From the NCBI RefSeq assembly GCF_039543245.1, contig NZ_BAABJJ010000018.1, positions 1 through 64,000 of the forward strand: DNA of 64,000 nucleotides. The letters are read 5' to 3'. The position numbers and the translations under genes were made by a program. Within the stretch, counting starts at the first letter, position 1, and every line of letters begins with the position of its first letter. Below the pieces are notes generated by a model. That model did not search any database. It was not told the origin of the DNA and saw only the letters and a list, made by a program, of their open reading frames with translations. Source of the DNA: Algibacter_G agarivorans (GTDB taxonomy: Bacteria; Bacteroidota; Bacteroidia; Flavobacteriales; Flavobacteriaceae). Positions 8,791 to 18,312 of the stretch are shown piece after piece.

Positions 8791-9966
8791 ATGCAAAAAA
8801 CGCTACTCCTCTTATTTCTTTTTTTATTTGCTGAAATATCTCATGCTCAACAAAACATATTATCTGAACAAGCTGAAATTAGCGTGCTTACCGTTGGGCC
8901 TGGTACGTCTTTAAATGATGCTTTTGGACATAATGCATTTAGAATTAAAGACCAAATACATGGTATTGATGATGTTTATGGCTATGGTGAATACAATTTT
9001 GACGCCCCTAACTTCTATTTAAAGTTCGCCCAAGGAAAATTAAACTACTTAATAAATAAAACAGATTTTAACAAATTTTATCAAGTATATGTTTACTATA
9101 ATAGAACTATAAAAGAACAAGTTTTAAATCTATCGCTAAGCGAAAAACAAAAACTTTACAATTTCCTTCTGAACAATTATAAACCAGAAAACAGAGCCTA
9201 TTTATATGAGTTCTTTTTTGATAATTGTGCTACAAAAATTAAGGATGTCGCTAATATTGCTTTAAACAACACAGTTGTTTTTAATGCTCCTGAAGATTTT
9301 AAAGAAGCCTCTTTCAGAACCTTAATTCAAAATAATTTAAACCGGAATTCTTGGGGAAGCTTGGGTATCGATTTAGCTTTAGGTTCTGTAATTGATAAAA
9401 AAGCAGGCACAGAAGACCACATGTTTTTACCAGAAAATATTTACAATTTCTTTGATAATGCTACAATAAAAAATGGAGAAAGGTCTTTGGTTAAAGACAG
9501 TCGCGTGCTTTTCATTCAAAAGAAAATTACTGAACCTAATTCTTTTTTAACAAGTCCTATTTTCATATTTGGAATTATTGGACTACTTATCATTTTTATA
9601 ACCTATAGAGACTATAAGAATCAAAAGCAAAGTAAATGGTTAGATATAACTCTGTTCACTATCACGGGGATTATTGGTATTGTTATTTTGTTGCTTTGGT
9701 TTGCAACAGACCACAAAGGCACACATCAAAACTATAATTTATTATGGGCGTTTGCGCTTAATGCTTTAGTAATAGGCCAGTTTTTTAGAGAAAAAGTTCG
9801 TGCTTGGTTTATAAAATACATAAAGCTTTTAGTTATTCTATTGTGTCTATTAATACTACATTGGGTAATTGGCGTTCAAGTATTTGCTATTGGATTGATC
9901 CCTTTATTGATAGCGCTATTTATTAGATACCTCTTCTTGGTAAAGTACTTCACGCAAAGCCACTAA
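8791..9966 (+). CDS. DUF4105 (Lnb-like N-terminal domain) membrane protein
   Basis: It starts with a signal peptide (MQKTLLLLFLFLFAEISHA). The N-terminal periplasmic domain is of the DUF4105/Lnb type: LTVGPGTSLNDAFGHNAFRI, a YGYGEYNF segment, and FFDNCATKIKD with a conserved Cys. Four to five hydrophobic segments follow from about residue 255. Lnb in Bacteroidota remodels lipoprotein N-termini; whether this member does so is unknown. The last codons and stop (TQSH, stop) lie inside a dispersed GCAAAG-type repeat, so the native C-terminus may have been replaced. Confidence 0.8.
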   Translation: MQKTLLLLFLFLFAEISHAQQNILSEQAEISVLTVGPGTSLNDAFGHNAFRIKDQIHGIDDVYGYGEYNFDAPNFYLKFAQGKLNYLINKTDFNKFYQVYVYYNRTIKEQVLNLSLSEKQKLYNFLLNNYKPENRAYLYEFFFDNCATKIKDVANIALNNTVVFNAPEDFKEASFRTLIQNNLNRNSWGSLGIDLALGSVIDKKAGTEDHMFLPENIYNFFDNATIKNGERSLVKDSRVLFIQKKITEPNSFLTSPIFIFGIIGLLIIFITYRDYKNQKQSKWLDITLFTITGIIGIVILLLWFATDHKGTHQNYNLLWAFALNALVIGQFFREKVRAWFIKYIKLLVILLCLLILHWVIGVQVFAIGLIPLLIALFIRYLFLVKYFTQSH

Positions 9967-9975
9967 GACGCAAAG
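9952..9975. repeat. GCAAAG/GACGC dispersed repeat at a gene end
   Basis: ACGCAAAGCC followed by ACTAAGACGCAAAG. It overlaps the last codons and stop of the DUF4105 gene. A second copy is at 47018-47043 (CGCGCAAAGACGCAGAGACG...). Such heptamer-like runs are known from intergenic DNA of many bacteria. Confidence 0.6.
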
Positions 9976-10026
9976 GTGTTAGACTGGAAAAAATCAAAAG
10001 GTGCAATCTTAACGTAAACAACGGAA

Positions 10027-10053
10027 CACTGCGACTGATCACTGAAAACTGAA
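10027..10053. repeat. ACTGAAAACTG-type low-complexity repeat
   Basis: It reads CGACTGATCACTGAAAACTG and then AATCACTG, between two convergent genes. Related ACTG-rich runs occur at 46990-47145 and 53590-53620. I see no hairpin or terminator in it. Confidence 0.5.
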
Positions 10054-11457
10054 TCACTGTCCTCTAAAGAAAATAACTGTACTAAGTGTTTTTATTAAAA
10101 TATTTACATCAAGAAAGAAACCCCTATGCTTAATATAATATAAATCATATTGCAGCTTAAGCAAGCTATCATCTACAGATTCACCATATCTGGTTTTTAC
10201 TTGAGCCCAACCAGTAAGACCAGGTTTAACAATATGCCTAGTTTCATAAAAAGGAAGCATCTGCGATAGTTCGTTAACAAAAAACGGACGCTCTGGTCTT
10301 GGTCCTATCAAACTCATTTCACCTATCAAAATATTGATAAACTGAGGTATTTCGTCTAATCTTGAATGCCTTAAAAACTTGCCAAATGGATTAATTCGAA
10401 CATCTCCTTTTTTTGCCCAAACCGCTCCAGATTTTTCGGCATTTTTAATCATAGTTCGAAATTTAAGTATTTTAAAAATTTCACCATTCTTCCCTATTCT
10501 ATCTTGAGAATAAAAAAGAGATCCACGATTAGCAATGGCATTACCTAGTAATATAAGTGGCAAAAATAGTATCCCTACTAAAATACCAAGAATGGAAATA
10601 ACAATATCAAAAAGACGATGAAAAAACAAGTATAGTTTATTCTGATTACTCCGACTAAACGGGAAATATTTATAAAAATCTTTTCCAACAAATTGTACAG
10701 GGATACGCTGTGCCAATTCCTCATATACCTGAGTATATTCTTTTATGGGAAAACCTTCTTCAAGCAACTTTATTAGCGTATAATAAATCTCAGAGGTTAT
10801 AGATTCTGAGTTATAACTTGCTATAACAATTTCAGATATACTTTCACTTTTAATAACTTCTAAAATTTGATTGGGGTCATATTCAGGAATTGCTTTAAAC
10901 CTTAATGCTTCAAGTTTATTCATTTCACAGTTAACAAATCCAACAATTTTATAATTAGGGTCTGAAGTTTTAAAAGCTTCTATGATTGTTTCAATATTTG
11001 ATGTCTCACCTATAATTAAAACCTTTTTATAAAATCTGGGAGACACGACAAAGGTGATATAAGCTAACCTCCATAAAAAGAGTGCAACAAGAATTGCAAA
11101 ATAAAAGAAAAGTATTTGCAAACGATTATCTGGTAGTATAGGCGTAAAATACGGGGTTAAAAAATAAAACAATACGGTTGTTGAAACCGTAAAAATTATA
11201 CTAGTAGAAATTTTTTCAATCTTACTAGATTTTTGTAAATCATAAAGTTCGAAGACTGTTCCAAAAATTGAAATATATAAAATAAGCACAAAAACCCACC
11301 TCCATTTTTCTTTCGTTATCGTAAAATAATCAAAATCGAACGTGTTGCTGACAAAATACAATACTAAGAGTATTGAAACGATATCGAGAAGACGTAAAAG
11401 AATTTTACGCTCTGATATATTAAAATGAATACCGCTATTAGACATTATTAAGAACAA
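10054..11457 (-). CDS. Polyprenyl-phosphate glycosylphosphotransferase (initiating)
   Basis: A WbaP/WcaJ-type enzyme that transfers a sugar-1-phosphate onto undecaprenyl phosphate to begin the repeat unit. The N-terminal region has four to five membrane segments (to about 140), then a nucleotide-binding-like CoA_binding_3 domain (VLIIGETSNIETII). A catalytic Bac_transf domain starts near 270: FDIVISILGILVG, KFRTM, RLDEIPQFINILIGEMSLIG, then PRPERP. Length 467 aa is standard. The sugar is unknown. It is the last gene of the locus. ATG at 11457 or 11445 (MSNSGIHF) are both possible. Confidence 0.93.
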   Translation of the reverse strand: MFLIMSNSGIHFNISERKILLRLLDIVSILLVLYFVSNTFDFDYFTITKEKWRWVFVLILYISIFGTVFELYDLQKSSKIEKISTSIIFTVSTTVLFYFLTPYFTPILPDNRLQILFFYFAILVALFLWRLAYITFVVSPRFYKKVLIIGETSNIETIIEAFKTSDPNYKIVGFVNCEMNKLEALRFKAIPEYDPNQILEVIKSESISEIVIASYNSESITSEIYYTLIKLLEEGFPIKEYTQVYEELAQRIPVQFVGKDFYKYFPFSRSNQNKLYLFFHRLFDIVISILGILVGILFLPLILLGNAIANRGSLFYSQDRIGKNGEIFKILKFRTMIKNAEKSGAVWAKKGDVRINPFGKFLRHSRLDEIPQFINILIGEMSLIGPRPERPFFVNELSQMLPFYETRHIVKPGLTGWAQVKTRYGESVDDSLLKLQYDLYYIKHRGFFLDVNILIKTLSTVIFFRGQ

Positions 11458-11504
11458 AATTGAGAGACCATAAAGATAGTAAGTAAATTCAATTAAGCAT
11501 CAAA

Positions 11505-12515
11505 TTATTGCAAGACTTTAATCCACTGATTCTTAACAATTTCCCAATCAAACAGTGCTGCCTGTTTTCGTGCTAACCGTCCAATTTCTTTTGTTTTATC
11601 GGGTGAATCAATCAATTCTTTAATGGACTTAACAAATGCTTCTTCAGAATTCGGAGTTACCAAAACACCTGTTTTGTTATGCTCAATTAAAAAAGGCACA
11701 CCTCCAACATTTGTAGAAATTACAGGCAAGCCTAATGCCATGGCTTCTATAACACTAACAGGCATATTATCAAAATTGGTTGTATTAATGAAAACATTAT
11801 AGCTTTCTGAAAGTGTAATCCAATCTTGTTTTGATAATTTATCTGTAAAAGTAACATCTACATCCAATTCTTCTGCAAGCAGTCTCGCCTTTTGCATACT
11901 TCCATCTGCATCTGGACCAACCATACACAATTCAGCTTCAATATTTTCGTCTTTTAAAGCCTTAATAACTTTTACAGCTAATAACGGATTATATATTTTT
12001 GAAAATGAGCGCACCCATAACAAACTAATTTTACTAAAAGTACGTTCTTTAAAACGATAATTTTTTAATGCTATTGAATTAGGAATACACTCGATATTAC
12101 CATACCCTAAATCTTCGAAATTTGATTTCATATATAGTGAAGGCGCAACATTTGTATTCGCATTTCTAAATATTGCTTTTGATAAAATAGGAGACTTTTC
12201 TAAACGACTAGGCAAATTACCTCCCCTTAAAATAGGGATATACTCTAGTTTAAGCAACCGGCATAATTGGCTAACTATATATGCATAATAAAAATTCGAC
12301 GTGCTATAGGTATCAATTAACACAAAATCCACCTGTTTTCTATACTTTAAAACACTAAACATCATATCTAACAACCTTAGTAATTTATTTGACTTACTAG
12401 AAGCTGTATTAACAATAAATCCTTCAGCCTCTAATAACTTTCCTAAAGTTTCTATAGACGTTTGGGTTTTACCTTTACTTGATAATTTGTTTCCTATGTA
12501 TAGGAGGTTTTTCAT
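11505..12515 (-). CDS. Glycosyltransferase family 4
   Basis: A GT-B-fold, nucleotide-sugar-dependent transferase that extends the glycan on the cytoplasmic side. The C-terminal donor site shows LWVRSFSKIYNPLLAVKVI, MVGPDADGS, then NTTNFDNMPVSVIEAMALG, the E-x7-E region of GT4. The N-terminal domain is short (336 aa in total), as in the small WcaI/PelF-like branch. Donor and acceptor cannot be read. Its 5' end overlaps the 3' end of the O-antigen ligase gene by 41 bp in another frame, an unusually long overlap for this locus. Confidence 0.88.
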   Translation of the reverse strand: MKNLLYIGNKLSSKGKTQTSIETLGKLLEAEGFIVNTASSKSNKLLRLLDMMFSVLKYRKQVDFVLIDTYSTSNFYYAYIVSQLCRLLKLEYIPILRGGNLPSRLEKSPILSKAIFRNANTNVAPSLYMKSNFEDLGYGNIECIPNSIALKNYRFKERTFSKISLLWVRSFSKIYNPLLAVKVIKALKDENIEAELCMVGPDADGSMQKARLLAEELDVDVTFTDKLSKQDWITLSESYNVFINTTNFDNMPVSVIEAMALGLPVISTNVGGVPFLIEHNKTGVLVTPNSEEAFVKSIKELIDSPDKTKEIGRLARKQAALFDWEIVKNQWIKVLQ

Positions 12516-13830
12516 AATTTACATTTAATAAACATAACCCATAAATAAAGGCGGGTGCAGCAATTCGCATGGACGAATGATTTATTGTTAAAAACCAGAA
12601 TAAATAAAATGAATAGAAATATATATTTTTTTTGTTTTGTAATCTTAACAATAAAGGTGCTAATAATAATATTGAAAAAGCAATAACGCCAAACAGACCA
12701 TGTTCGCCAACTATTCTACTCATTTCATTATGCGACGAAACTCTAACTCCTTCTTTTTCTATTCTTAATTCCTTAAGTTTTCCAACGCCTACACCAAGAA
12801 AAGGATTTTCAAAAAACTCGTTTAATTCATTGGCTAATAAATCTGATCTTCCTGTTGTTACATCTTCTTTGGTCCTTCCAATAGCGTCTTGGTTTTTATA
12901 GCGCTTATCTATTAATCCTTCTGTTCTTAAAGAACTTATGTACCAAGTTAATGCCATACCTATACTAAATATAACTACAGAAAACATAATTCTACTTCTT
13001 GTTTTCGAAGCTGCTTTTAAGTAAAATGCTGTAACAAAAGCTAAAATAATTATAATAGCAACCAAAACCCCACCACGACTAAAGGTTATTATAGCTCTAT
13101 ATGTTATTAATCCTAAAATGGAGATATTTAAAACCTTTAAAAACATGGTTCTGGATTGCAAAAATATTCTACCAGCAATTGCAAACATACCCAATCCTAA
13201 AATGGTTGACACTTGATTAGGTCCAAAACCGCCAGAGGCTTGAAAATTAGACTGCGTACCCGATAAAATATATTCTATACTTGGCGTATATAAAAACAAA
13301 TAAAAAGTAGTCGATACAATAGGCAATAAAGCGGCTAATAAAACATCTTGAAGAAGTTTTATAGATACTTGCCTCTTGTAACAATATAAAGCAGCTATAC
13401 CAAGGCAAAACGGTCCGCTTAAATTAAATGCAATGGCCTTTCTTATATTTGTTTCAAATCCTAAGTTAGAGGTGGCAACTACAATTCCAGGTAAAAGTAC
13501 CAGCAAATAAATAAAATACACATAAGATCTTTTCCCAACACCATCGCCAAGAAATATGCCTATTAATAAAAATAAAATGATTAAATATTTAGACGCTTCA
13601 TACAATAGGTTACCTCCTGTCATTCGTAATAAAACCTCAGCACCAACTAAGTATGAGCAAGATATTAACACATAAATATACCTTTTCTGAGGAGGTGCAT
13701 TAAGTATACTATAAACACTTACAATTACGATTCCTAAAAAATAAATTTTAGAAAGAGGCTCAAACAAATAGATGCCAATAGCAATGCCTAAATGAAATAT
13801 GATTTGAACTATGTAACTGTACTGTTTCAA
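12475..13830 (-). CDS. O-antigen ligase/polymerase family (Wzy/WaaL) membrane protein
   Basis: About eleven hydrophobic segments and a large periplasmic loop (residues 300-360) carrying GRSDLLANELNEFFENPFLG, then VGVGKLKE and SSHNEMSRIVGEHG. That is the Wzy_C-type pattern (an arginine in the loop and an H-N-E/G-E-x-G segment). Members either polymerise repeat units or ligate finished chains to an acceptor; the sequence alone does not decide. The start is TTG (MKQYSYIV), three bases after the stop of the upstream GT4; no ATG is nearby. With an ABC exporter present, a ligase role is somewhat more likely than polymerase. Confidence 0.85.
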   Translation of the reverse strand: MKQYSYIVQIIFHLGIAIGIYLFEPLSKIYFLGIVIVSVYSILNAPPQKRYIYVLISCSYLVGAEVLLRMTGGNLLYEASKYLIILFLLIGIFLGDGVGKRSYVYFIYLLVLLPGIVVATSNLGFETNIRKAIAFNLSGPFCLGIAALYCYKRQVSIKLLQDVLLAALLPIVSTTFYLFLYTPSIEYILSGTQSNFQASGGFGPNQVSTILGLGMFAIAGRIFLQSRTMFLKVLNISILGLITYRAIITFSRGGVLVAIIIILAFVTAFYLKAASKTRSRIMFSVVIFSIGMALTWYISSLRTEGLIDKRYKNQDAIGRTKEDVTTGRSDLLANELNEFFENPFLGVGVGKLKELRIEKEGVRVSSHNEMSRIVGEHGLFGVIAFSILLLAPLLLRLQNKKNIYFYSFYLFWFLTINHSSMRIAAPAFIYGLCLLNVNYEKPPIHRKQIIK

Positions 13831-13833
13831 TTA

Positions 13834-14904
13834 TTATGATTTATAAATTGAGATTAATTGCGTTATTGCATTATCAGCACTAAAGTTAATTTTAACATTT
13901 TTATACACCGACTCGCCATGTTGCTTGCGTAACTCAGAATCGTTTATATAAAGTAATAAGGCTTTAGAAAAAGCATCTACATTTTGAGAATTAATTAATT
14001 GCCCTTCCCTTTTATTAGTAATAACTTTATTACAATCGCCTACATTTGTTGCAACAATAGGTAATTTAGCTAAGCCATACTCTAATAAAGTTAATGGTAA
14101 ACCTTCAGAAGAAGACGTTAAAACCCCAATATCACTTTGGTTTAAAATATAATTTACATCTTGTTTTTGTCCATAAACAAACACCTTGTCTTGCAAATTA
14201 TGGCTGTCAATAAATTTATTTAATTCATTTGAATAAGCATCATTAAAATTCTTACCTATTAAATGTAAACTCCAGTTTTCCATAAACTCAGTTGCTTTAA
14301 AAAATGCTTCAAGTAAAAAAATATGGTTTTTTGGATGCCTCAAATTTGCTAAACAAACAATACGATTTCCTATATTGCCTTTCAAATTTGTAACTTGTTT
14401 TTCCTCACCTTTTAAAACAGAAAAATTAGGTAAACAATAAATTTCTTTTGTAAGCGTATTTTGTTCTGACCACAATTTCAAATCTTCATTTACCGTAATT
14501 ATTTTATTAAAAAAATAAGAACAGCTTTTTAAAACGCTGTTATGAGATTTATTAGAAAACAGTCTATTCCCATTATGATCGTGCCAAATAACAATTATTT
14601 TTCTATTTATAAGTTTTAAAAGTGTCGCAAAAAAATAGGATGTGGAGTGCGCATGAATAACATTAATCTTGTGGTTTTTTATAAAATCATTTAACTTTTT
14701 TAACGCTTTAAAATCTAATGTTCGCTTCTTGTTCAAGAATAAATATTCCACATCTTCACTTAAAGCAAGTTTTAAAGCCCCTTCCAATCTTGTTGCGCAT
14801 AAAAATGATTTTTCAATTTCTACTGACAATAAATTAGCATAATTAACGGCGGTACGTTCTGCACCACCAACTTGTAAAGAATCTATTAATTGTAAAACTC
14901 TCAT
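13834..14904 (-). CDS. Glycosyltransferase family 4
   Basis: Retaining GT-B enzyme for glycan assembly. It starts MRVLQLIDSLQVGGAERTAV, the GGAE acceptor-side signature of GT4. The C-terminal donor domain has LANLRHPKNHIFLLEAF, HLIGKNF, and SSSEGLPLTLLEYGLAKLP with the E...E pair. Length is 356 aa. Its start overlaps the preceding GT4 stop by 4 bp (ATGA type). The sugar specificity is unknown; closest in look to WbnK/GalNAc-type GT4 proteins, but I would not go further. Confidence 0.9.
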   Translation of the reverse strand: MRVLQLIDSLQVGGAERTAVNYANLLSVEIEKSFLCATRLEGALKLALSEDVEYLFLNKKRTLDFKALKKLNDFIKNHKINVIHAHSTSYFFATLLKLINRKIIVIWHDHNGNRLFSNKSHNSVLKSCSYFFNKIITVNEDLKLWSEQNTLTKEIYCLPNFSVLKGEEKQVTNLKGNIGNRIVCLANLRHPKNHIFLLEAFFKATEFMENWSLHLIGKNFNDAYSNELNKFIDSHNLQDKVFVYGQKQDVNYILNQSDIGVLTSSSEGLPLTLLEYGLAKLPIVATNVGDCNKVITNKREGQLINSQNVDAFSKALLLYINDSELRKQHGESVYKNVKINFSADNAITQLISIYKS

Positions 14905-16022
14905 AGTCTCTTAAGCAATTTAACAATTTCTGATTCAAAAGTTTCTAAAGTATAGTTTTGAGACCATATACTAGCAGATTTAGACATTACTTTTAGACGG
15001 TCAGTATCTTTTAAATGTTTCAAAACACTTACAATAGCATCATCAATATTAGGTTCAATTAAAATTCCTCGATTCCCATAATCAAGCATGTAAGGGACAG
15101 ATGATACTTTTGTAGCTATAGGAATCGTTCCAAAAAACATAGCTTCGGCAACAGCTTTTGGCCAACCTTCAGATTTTGATGGTAATATTAAAAAATGAGC
15201 CGTTTTCAATACCTCTTGTATGATTCCATTTTTTTGACTTCCTTTCAATTGAACGCTAGATTCTAAATTATTATCAACTATATATTGCTGCAATTCGTTT
15301 TTCAAAACACCTTCACCATACAATTCTAATTGAACTATATTGCCTTTTTTTTGTAATGATTCTACAATCTTAATAGCCAATAACGGATTTTTTCCATTAA
15401 CTAAACTACCTATGAATACAAAACGTAACTTATTGTCATAATCGCGTTCTGAAGGGGTTATAATATCTTTATTTTTAAAAGTTGCCGTAAAAAAAGGGAT
15501 GATGTTTTTAGATTGATTTTCCCAAAAACCATAGACTAAAACGGTCATGTTTTTACTAAAAAAAGTGTTTCTTAATATTGCCTTTTGAAATCTATAACTT
15601 AAGGGCTGTTTACTTTTAGAATCCCAATTACCTGCATACTTAGCGGTTTTTATTTTCTTAGGAAAAAATATTTGAATCAAGCATCCTAACAAACCGATAT
15701 TACCTGGGCAACGTAAATGAATGTGGTCTGCTCTTTTACAGGCATTAAAAATTGAAATAAGTATTATTGGAATTTGAATTGTAGATACCAAACTCTTTTT
15801 AATAGAAGTAAAAGCTATAGATGGAATCTTATTTAAAATAATATCTGAACGTTCATAACACACTTCTAAATTAGTTGTTGGATTGTTAATTTTTGGTGCT
15901 ACCACCTCAACCTCATCAACATACTTTAACCATAAATTCATTTCACGTACATAAGGTGCATAAGCAAAAAGTGCGTTTGCTTCTTGCTTATGCGGCGTAT
16001 GTGAAATAATTAAAAACCTCAT
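14901..16022 (-). CDS. Glycosyltransferase family 4
   Basis: GT-B transferase, 373 aa. The N-terminus MRFLIISHTPHKQEANALFAY resembles GT4 members that modify surface glycans. The donor domain shows FVFIGSLVNGKNPLLAIKIV, ELYGEG, and LILPSKSEGWPKAVAEAMFFG, with two conserved glutamates seven or so residues apart. The start overlaps the upstream GT2 stop by 4 bp, and the stop overlaps the next gene, so it lies in a tightly coupled run of four genes (13834-18312). Confidence 0.9.
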   Translation of the reverse strand: MRFLIISHTPHKQEANALFAYAPYVREMNLWLKYVDEVEVVAPKINNPTTNLEVCYERSDIILNKIPSIAFTSIKKSLVSTIQIPIILISIFNACKRADHIHLRCPGNIGLLGCLIQIFFPKKIKTAKYAGNWDSKSKQPLSYRFQKAILRNTFFSKNMTVLVYGFWENQSKNIIPFFTATFKNKDIITPSERDYDNKLRFVFIGSLVNGKNPLLAIKIVESLQKKGNIVQLELYGEGVLKNELQQYIVDNNLESSVQLKGSQKNGIIQEVLKTAHFLILPSKSEGWPKAVAEAMFFGTIPIATKVSSVPYMLDYGNRGILIEPNIDDAIVSVLKHLKDTDRLKVMSKSASIWSQNYTLETFESEIVKLLKRL

Positions 16023-17014
16023 GCTTTTACTTTTGGTTTATTAAAAAACAAAGAAACCCAGCCTACAACACGCCCCAAACTTTCTGTAAAAGCTTCCTTT
16101 TTTTTATTGGTAGTTATAACATTAGTAAACCGAATGATAGTTAATAACAAAGACGTAGCATGCCATTTTATTCTAGCTTTAAAATTTGGATTTGGGTATT
16201 TAACACGCCAAACATACCAGCCATTTCTAACTACCATTTTACCATATGCATACTTGTTTGGTCTGCCAGAATCATCATGATAATGATATAATTGCGCTGA
16301 AGTATTAACATATAGTTTTCCTAGTTTTGAAAGTCGCAGGCTAAAATCGGCATCTTCATACAAACCATATCCTTCAAAATAAGTTGAAAAACTAATCTGC
16401 TCAAAAACTTCTTTTTTATATGAAGAGACACCACCCATAATTTGCTCAACTTCGTAAATTTTCCCTGAAGGTGGCAAGAACCCAATGCTTCTTCCATGAG
16501 CGAATGTAGGAAGAAAACCTGGTACTTTATCTGGTAATAAACCAAACTTCCCTCTTAATTTAAAACGCAATGGTTCATTGCGCATCCACTCACCAAAATA
16601 AAATTTATTATTACTTTTTTCATCTGATGTTTCTTCCCAATTTACATTATTTAAAATATAGCCTCCAACAGCTAAAGCATCTTTTTTTAAGGTATAAGTA
16701 CTTAATAAATTTTCAAAATAATCAGTTTTCAAAATAATATCATCATCCAAAAAACAAATAATTTCTGAAGCCTCAGAAACTAGATTAATCCCATAATTGC
16801 GTTGTTTTGTTAAACCTCTATCGACTTCATTGACTTTATAATATTTTAAATCCTCGAAGGTGTTATTTTTTAATTGTTTTTCAGTTTTATTGTCAATAGA
16901 CCCATCTATAATTAAAATTTCATTTGGATATAGAATTTGTTCCTTTATCGAAAATAGTAGTTTCAATAGAGGTTCGCTTCGCATGTAAGTGCATATAATT
17001 AATGAGAATTTCAT
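16019..17014 (-). CDS. Glycosyltransferase family 2
   Basis: GT-A-fold inverting transferase, 331 aa. It starts MKFSLIICTYMRSEPLLKLL and has the metal-binding DDD (CFLDDDI, near residue 91) and the acceptor-side GYGLYEDADFSLRL with a likely catalytic Asp. A weakly hydrophobic C-terminal stretch could sit at the membrane. Neighbouring GT4 and GT-C genes overlap it by 4 bp each. Donor and acceptor are unknown. Confidence 0.9.
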   Translation of the reverse strand: MKFSLIICTYMRSEPLLKLLFSIKEQILYPNEILIIDGSIDNKTEKQLKNNTFEDLKYYKVNEVDRGLTKQRNYGINLVSEASEIICFLDDDIILKTDYFENLLSTYTLKKDALAVGGYILNNVNWEETSDEKSNNKFYFGEWMRNEPLRFKLRGKFGLLPDKVPGFLPTFAHGRSIGFLPPSGKIYEVEQIMGGVSSYKKEVFEQISFSTYFEGYGLYEDADFSLRLSKLGKLYVNTSAQLYHYHDDSGRPNKYAYGKMVVRNGWYVWRVKYPNPNFKARIKWHATSLLLTIIRFTNVITTNKKKEAFTESLGRVVGWVSLFFNKPKVKA

Positions 17015-18312
17015 AATATATCCTTAGAAGTTGTAATGAATTTTTCTTTCACATTAAAAAGAAAATCTGTATTAATATATATAAAACTAAATAACAAAGC
17101 TAAACCATAAATAGCATTAAATCGTAAACCTGTGTAAATGTAAGCAGCCATAAATATTTGACCAATTAGTATTGAGAAAACGACTAAATAAACTTTGTCT
17201 TTTTCTGATATTATTTTGAATCTTCTGTATTTAAAAATCCTGAACAAACATTGTGAAAACAAAACAACATAAAGTAATCTAAAAACGATAGCTAAAGACT
17301 CTAATCCGCCTTCTTTTGGCTTTTCTGGAAACGGATTAAAATTAGACTTCAACTTAATAAAAATGATTTTAAAAAAGTCTTTAAAGCTTAAATTTTTAAT
17401 ATAATTGATTGTGCCCTCTTTATAAAGTTTACCTAATTCTAAAGTTGAATTTTTGGCTTTACCCTCTAAGTTTTCTACATATTTTAAATTTAAACCTTCA
17501 TCGGCTAAATCACCATCAACATTAGTGTAATTTGTTATTACATTTTCATTCCACCCTTTGGAAAATGTTGCACCTTGCGATGCTGTTAAATAAAGTCCCT
17601 GATTAAAAGTTTGTAGATTTCTGAGTGGCCATAAAACCATTAATCCAACAATTAACATAGCATGAGTTAAGACTCTAATAGGATGCTTTTTTAAATTGGT
17701 TAAACCGTACATAACCAATAGTGCTAGTACGAAAAACACAGAAACAGGGTGACATAGAATAGTTATTACGGATAGCAATGGAATAATAATACTATATTTT
17801 TTTGATTCACTAAATAGCACAAAAGATAATGCCAATAAAAGCACTAGAATTGAAGTTAAACTCTCTGATAAAAATAATGTGGAATATTTTAAGTAGTAAG
17901 GTTCTATAAAAAGTATTACAAAAATTAAAAAATGAATAGGTTTAATATTTTCAAGACGCTTTATTAATGAAAAGGCAAAAATCAACAACATCAATTCTAA
18001 TATAGATTTTGCTATAATTAAACCAAATGGATTGTTAGTTATATAAAAACCCGAAGCCAAAACATAAGGCCAAAGTGGTGGTCTCCAAGTAGCACTTTCT
18101 GTAGAAGTTCCTGAATTATTGTCTGAAAAAACACCAAACGTATTTATGTTTTTAGCAATTTTTAAATAATGTGAACCATCACCACCAGCATACACTTTTT
18201 CAGGTGTGTACAATTTGTTATTGTATGACAAAACCAAGAAGTAAATTTTAGGCAGCAATACGCATAAAAAAGCTATGGCTATAAAACTAGGCTTACTTAA
18301 ATATTTTGTCAT
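17011..18312 (-). CDS. Multi-pass GT-C-like glycosyltransferase
   Basis: 433 aa with about ten hydrophobic segments. The first extracytoplasmic loop holds YAGGDGSHYLKIAKNI, with an acidic residue where ArnT/PMT-like GT-C enzymes keep their catalytic Asp, and TWRPPLWPYVLA, which resembles the R-x-P-x-x-P segment of GT39-type proteins. Such enzymes use polyprenyl-phosphate sugars on the periplasmic side. Directly upstream, coupled by TAATG, is a DPM1-like polyprenyl-phosphate sugar synthase, which supports this reading. Family membership is inferred from topology and these motifs only. Confidence 0.65.
   Translation of the reverse strand: MTKYLSKPSFIAIAFLCVLLPKIYFLVLSYNNKLYTPEKVYAGGDGSHYLKIAKNINTFGVFSDNNSGTSTESATWRPPLWPYVLASGFYITNNPFGLIIAKSILELMLLIFAFSLIKRLENIKPIHFLIFVILFIEPYYLKYSTLFLSESLTSILVLLLALSFVLFSESKKYSIIIPLLSVITILCHPVSVFFVLALLVMYGLTNLKKHPIRVLTHAMLIVGLMVLWPLRNLQTFNQGLYLTASQGATFSKGWNENVITNYTNVDGDLADEGLNLKYVENLEGKAKNSTLELGKLYKEGTINYIKNLSFKDFFKIIFIKLKSNFNPFPEKPKEGGLESLAIVFRLLYVVLFSQCLFRIFKYRRFKIISEKDKVYLVVFSILIGQIFMAAYIYTGLRFNAIYGLALLFSFIYINTDFLFNVKEKFITTSKDIL

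Noticed and set aside
12475..13830. Wzx flippase
   Set aside because: The only large multi-pass proteins of the locus fit Wzy/WaaL, GT-C, MBOAT and Wzm patterns; none has the 12-14 segment MATE-like pattern of Wzx.
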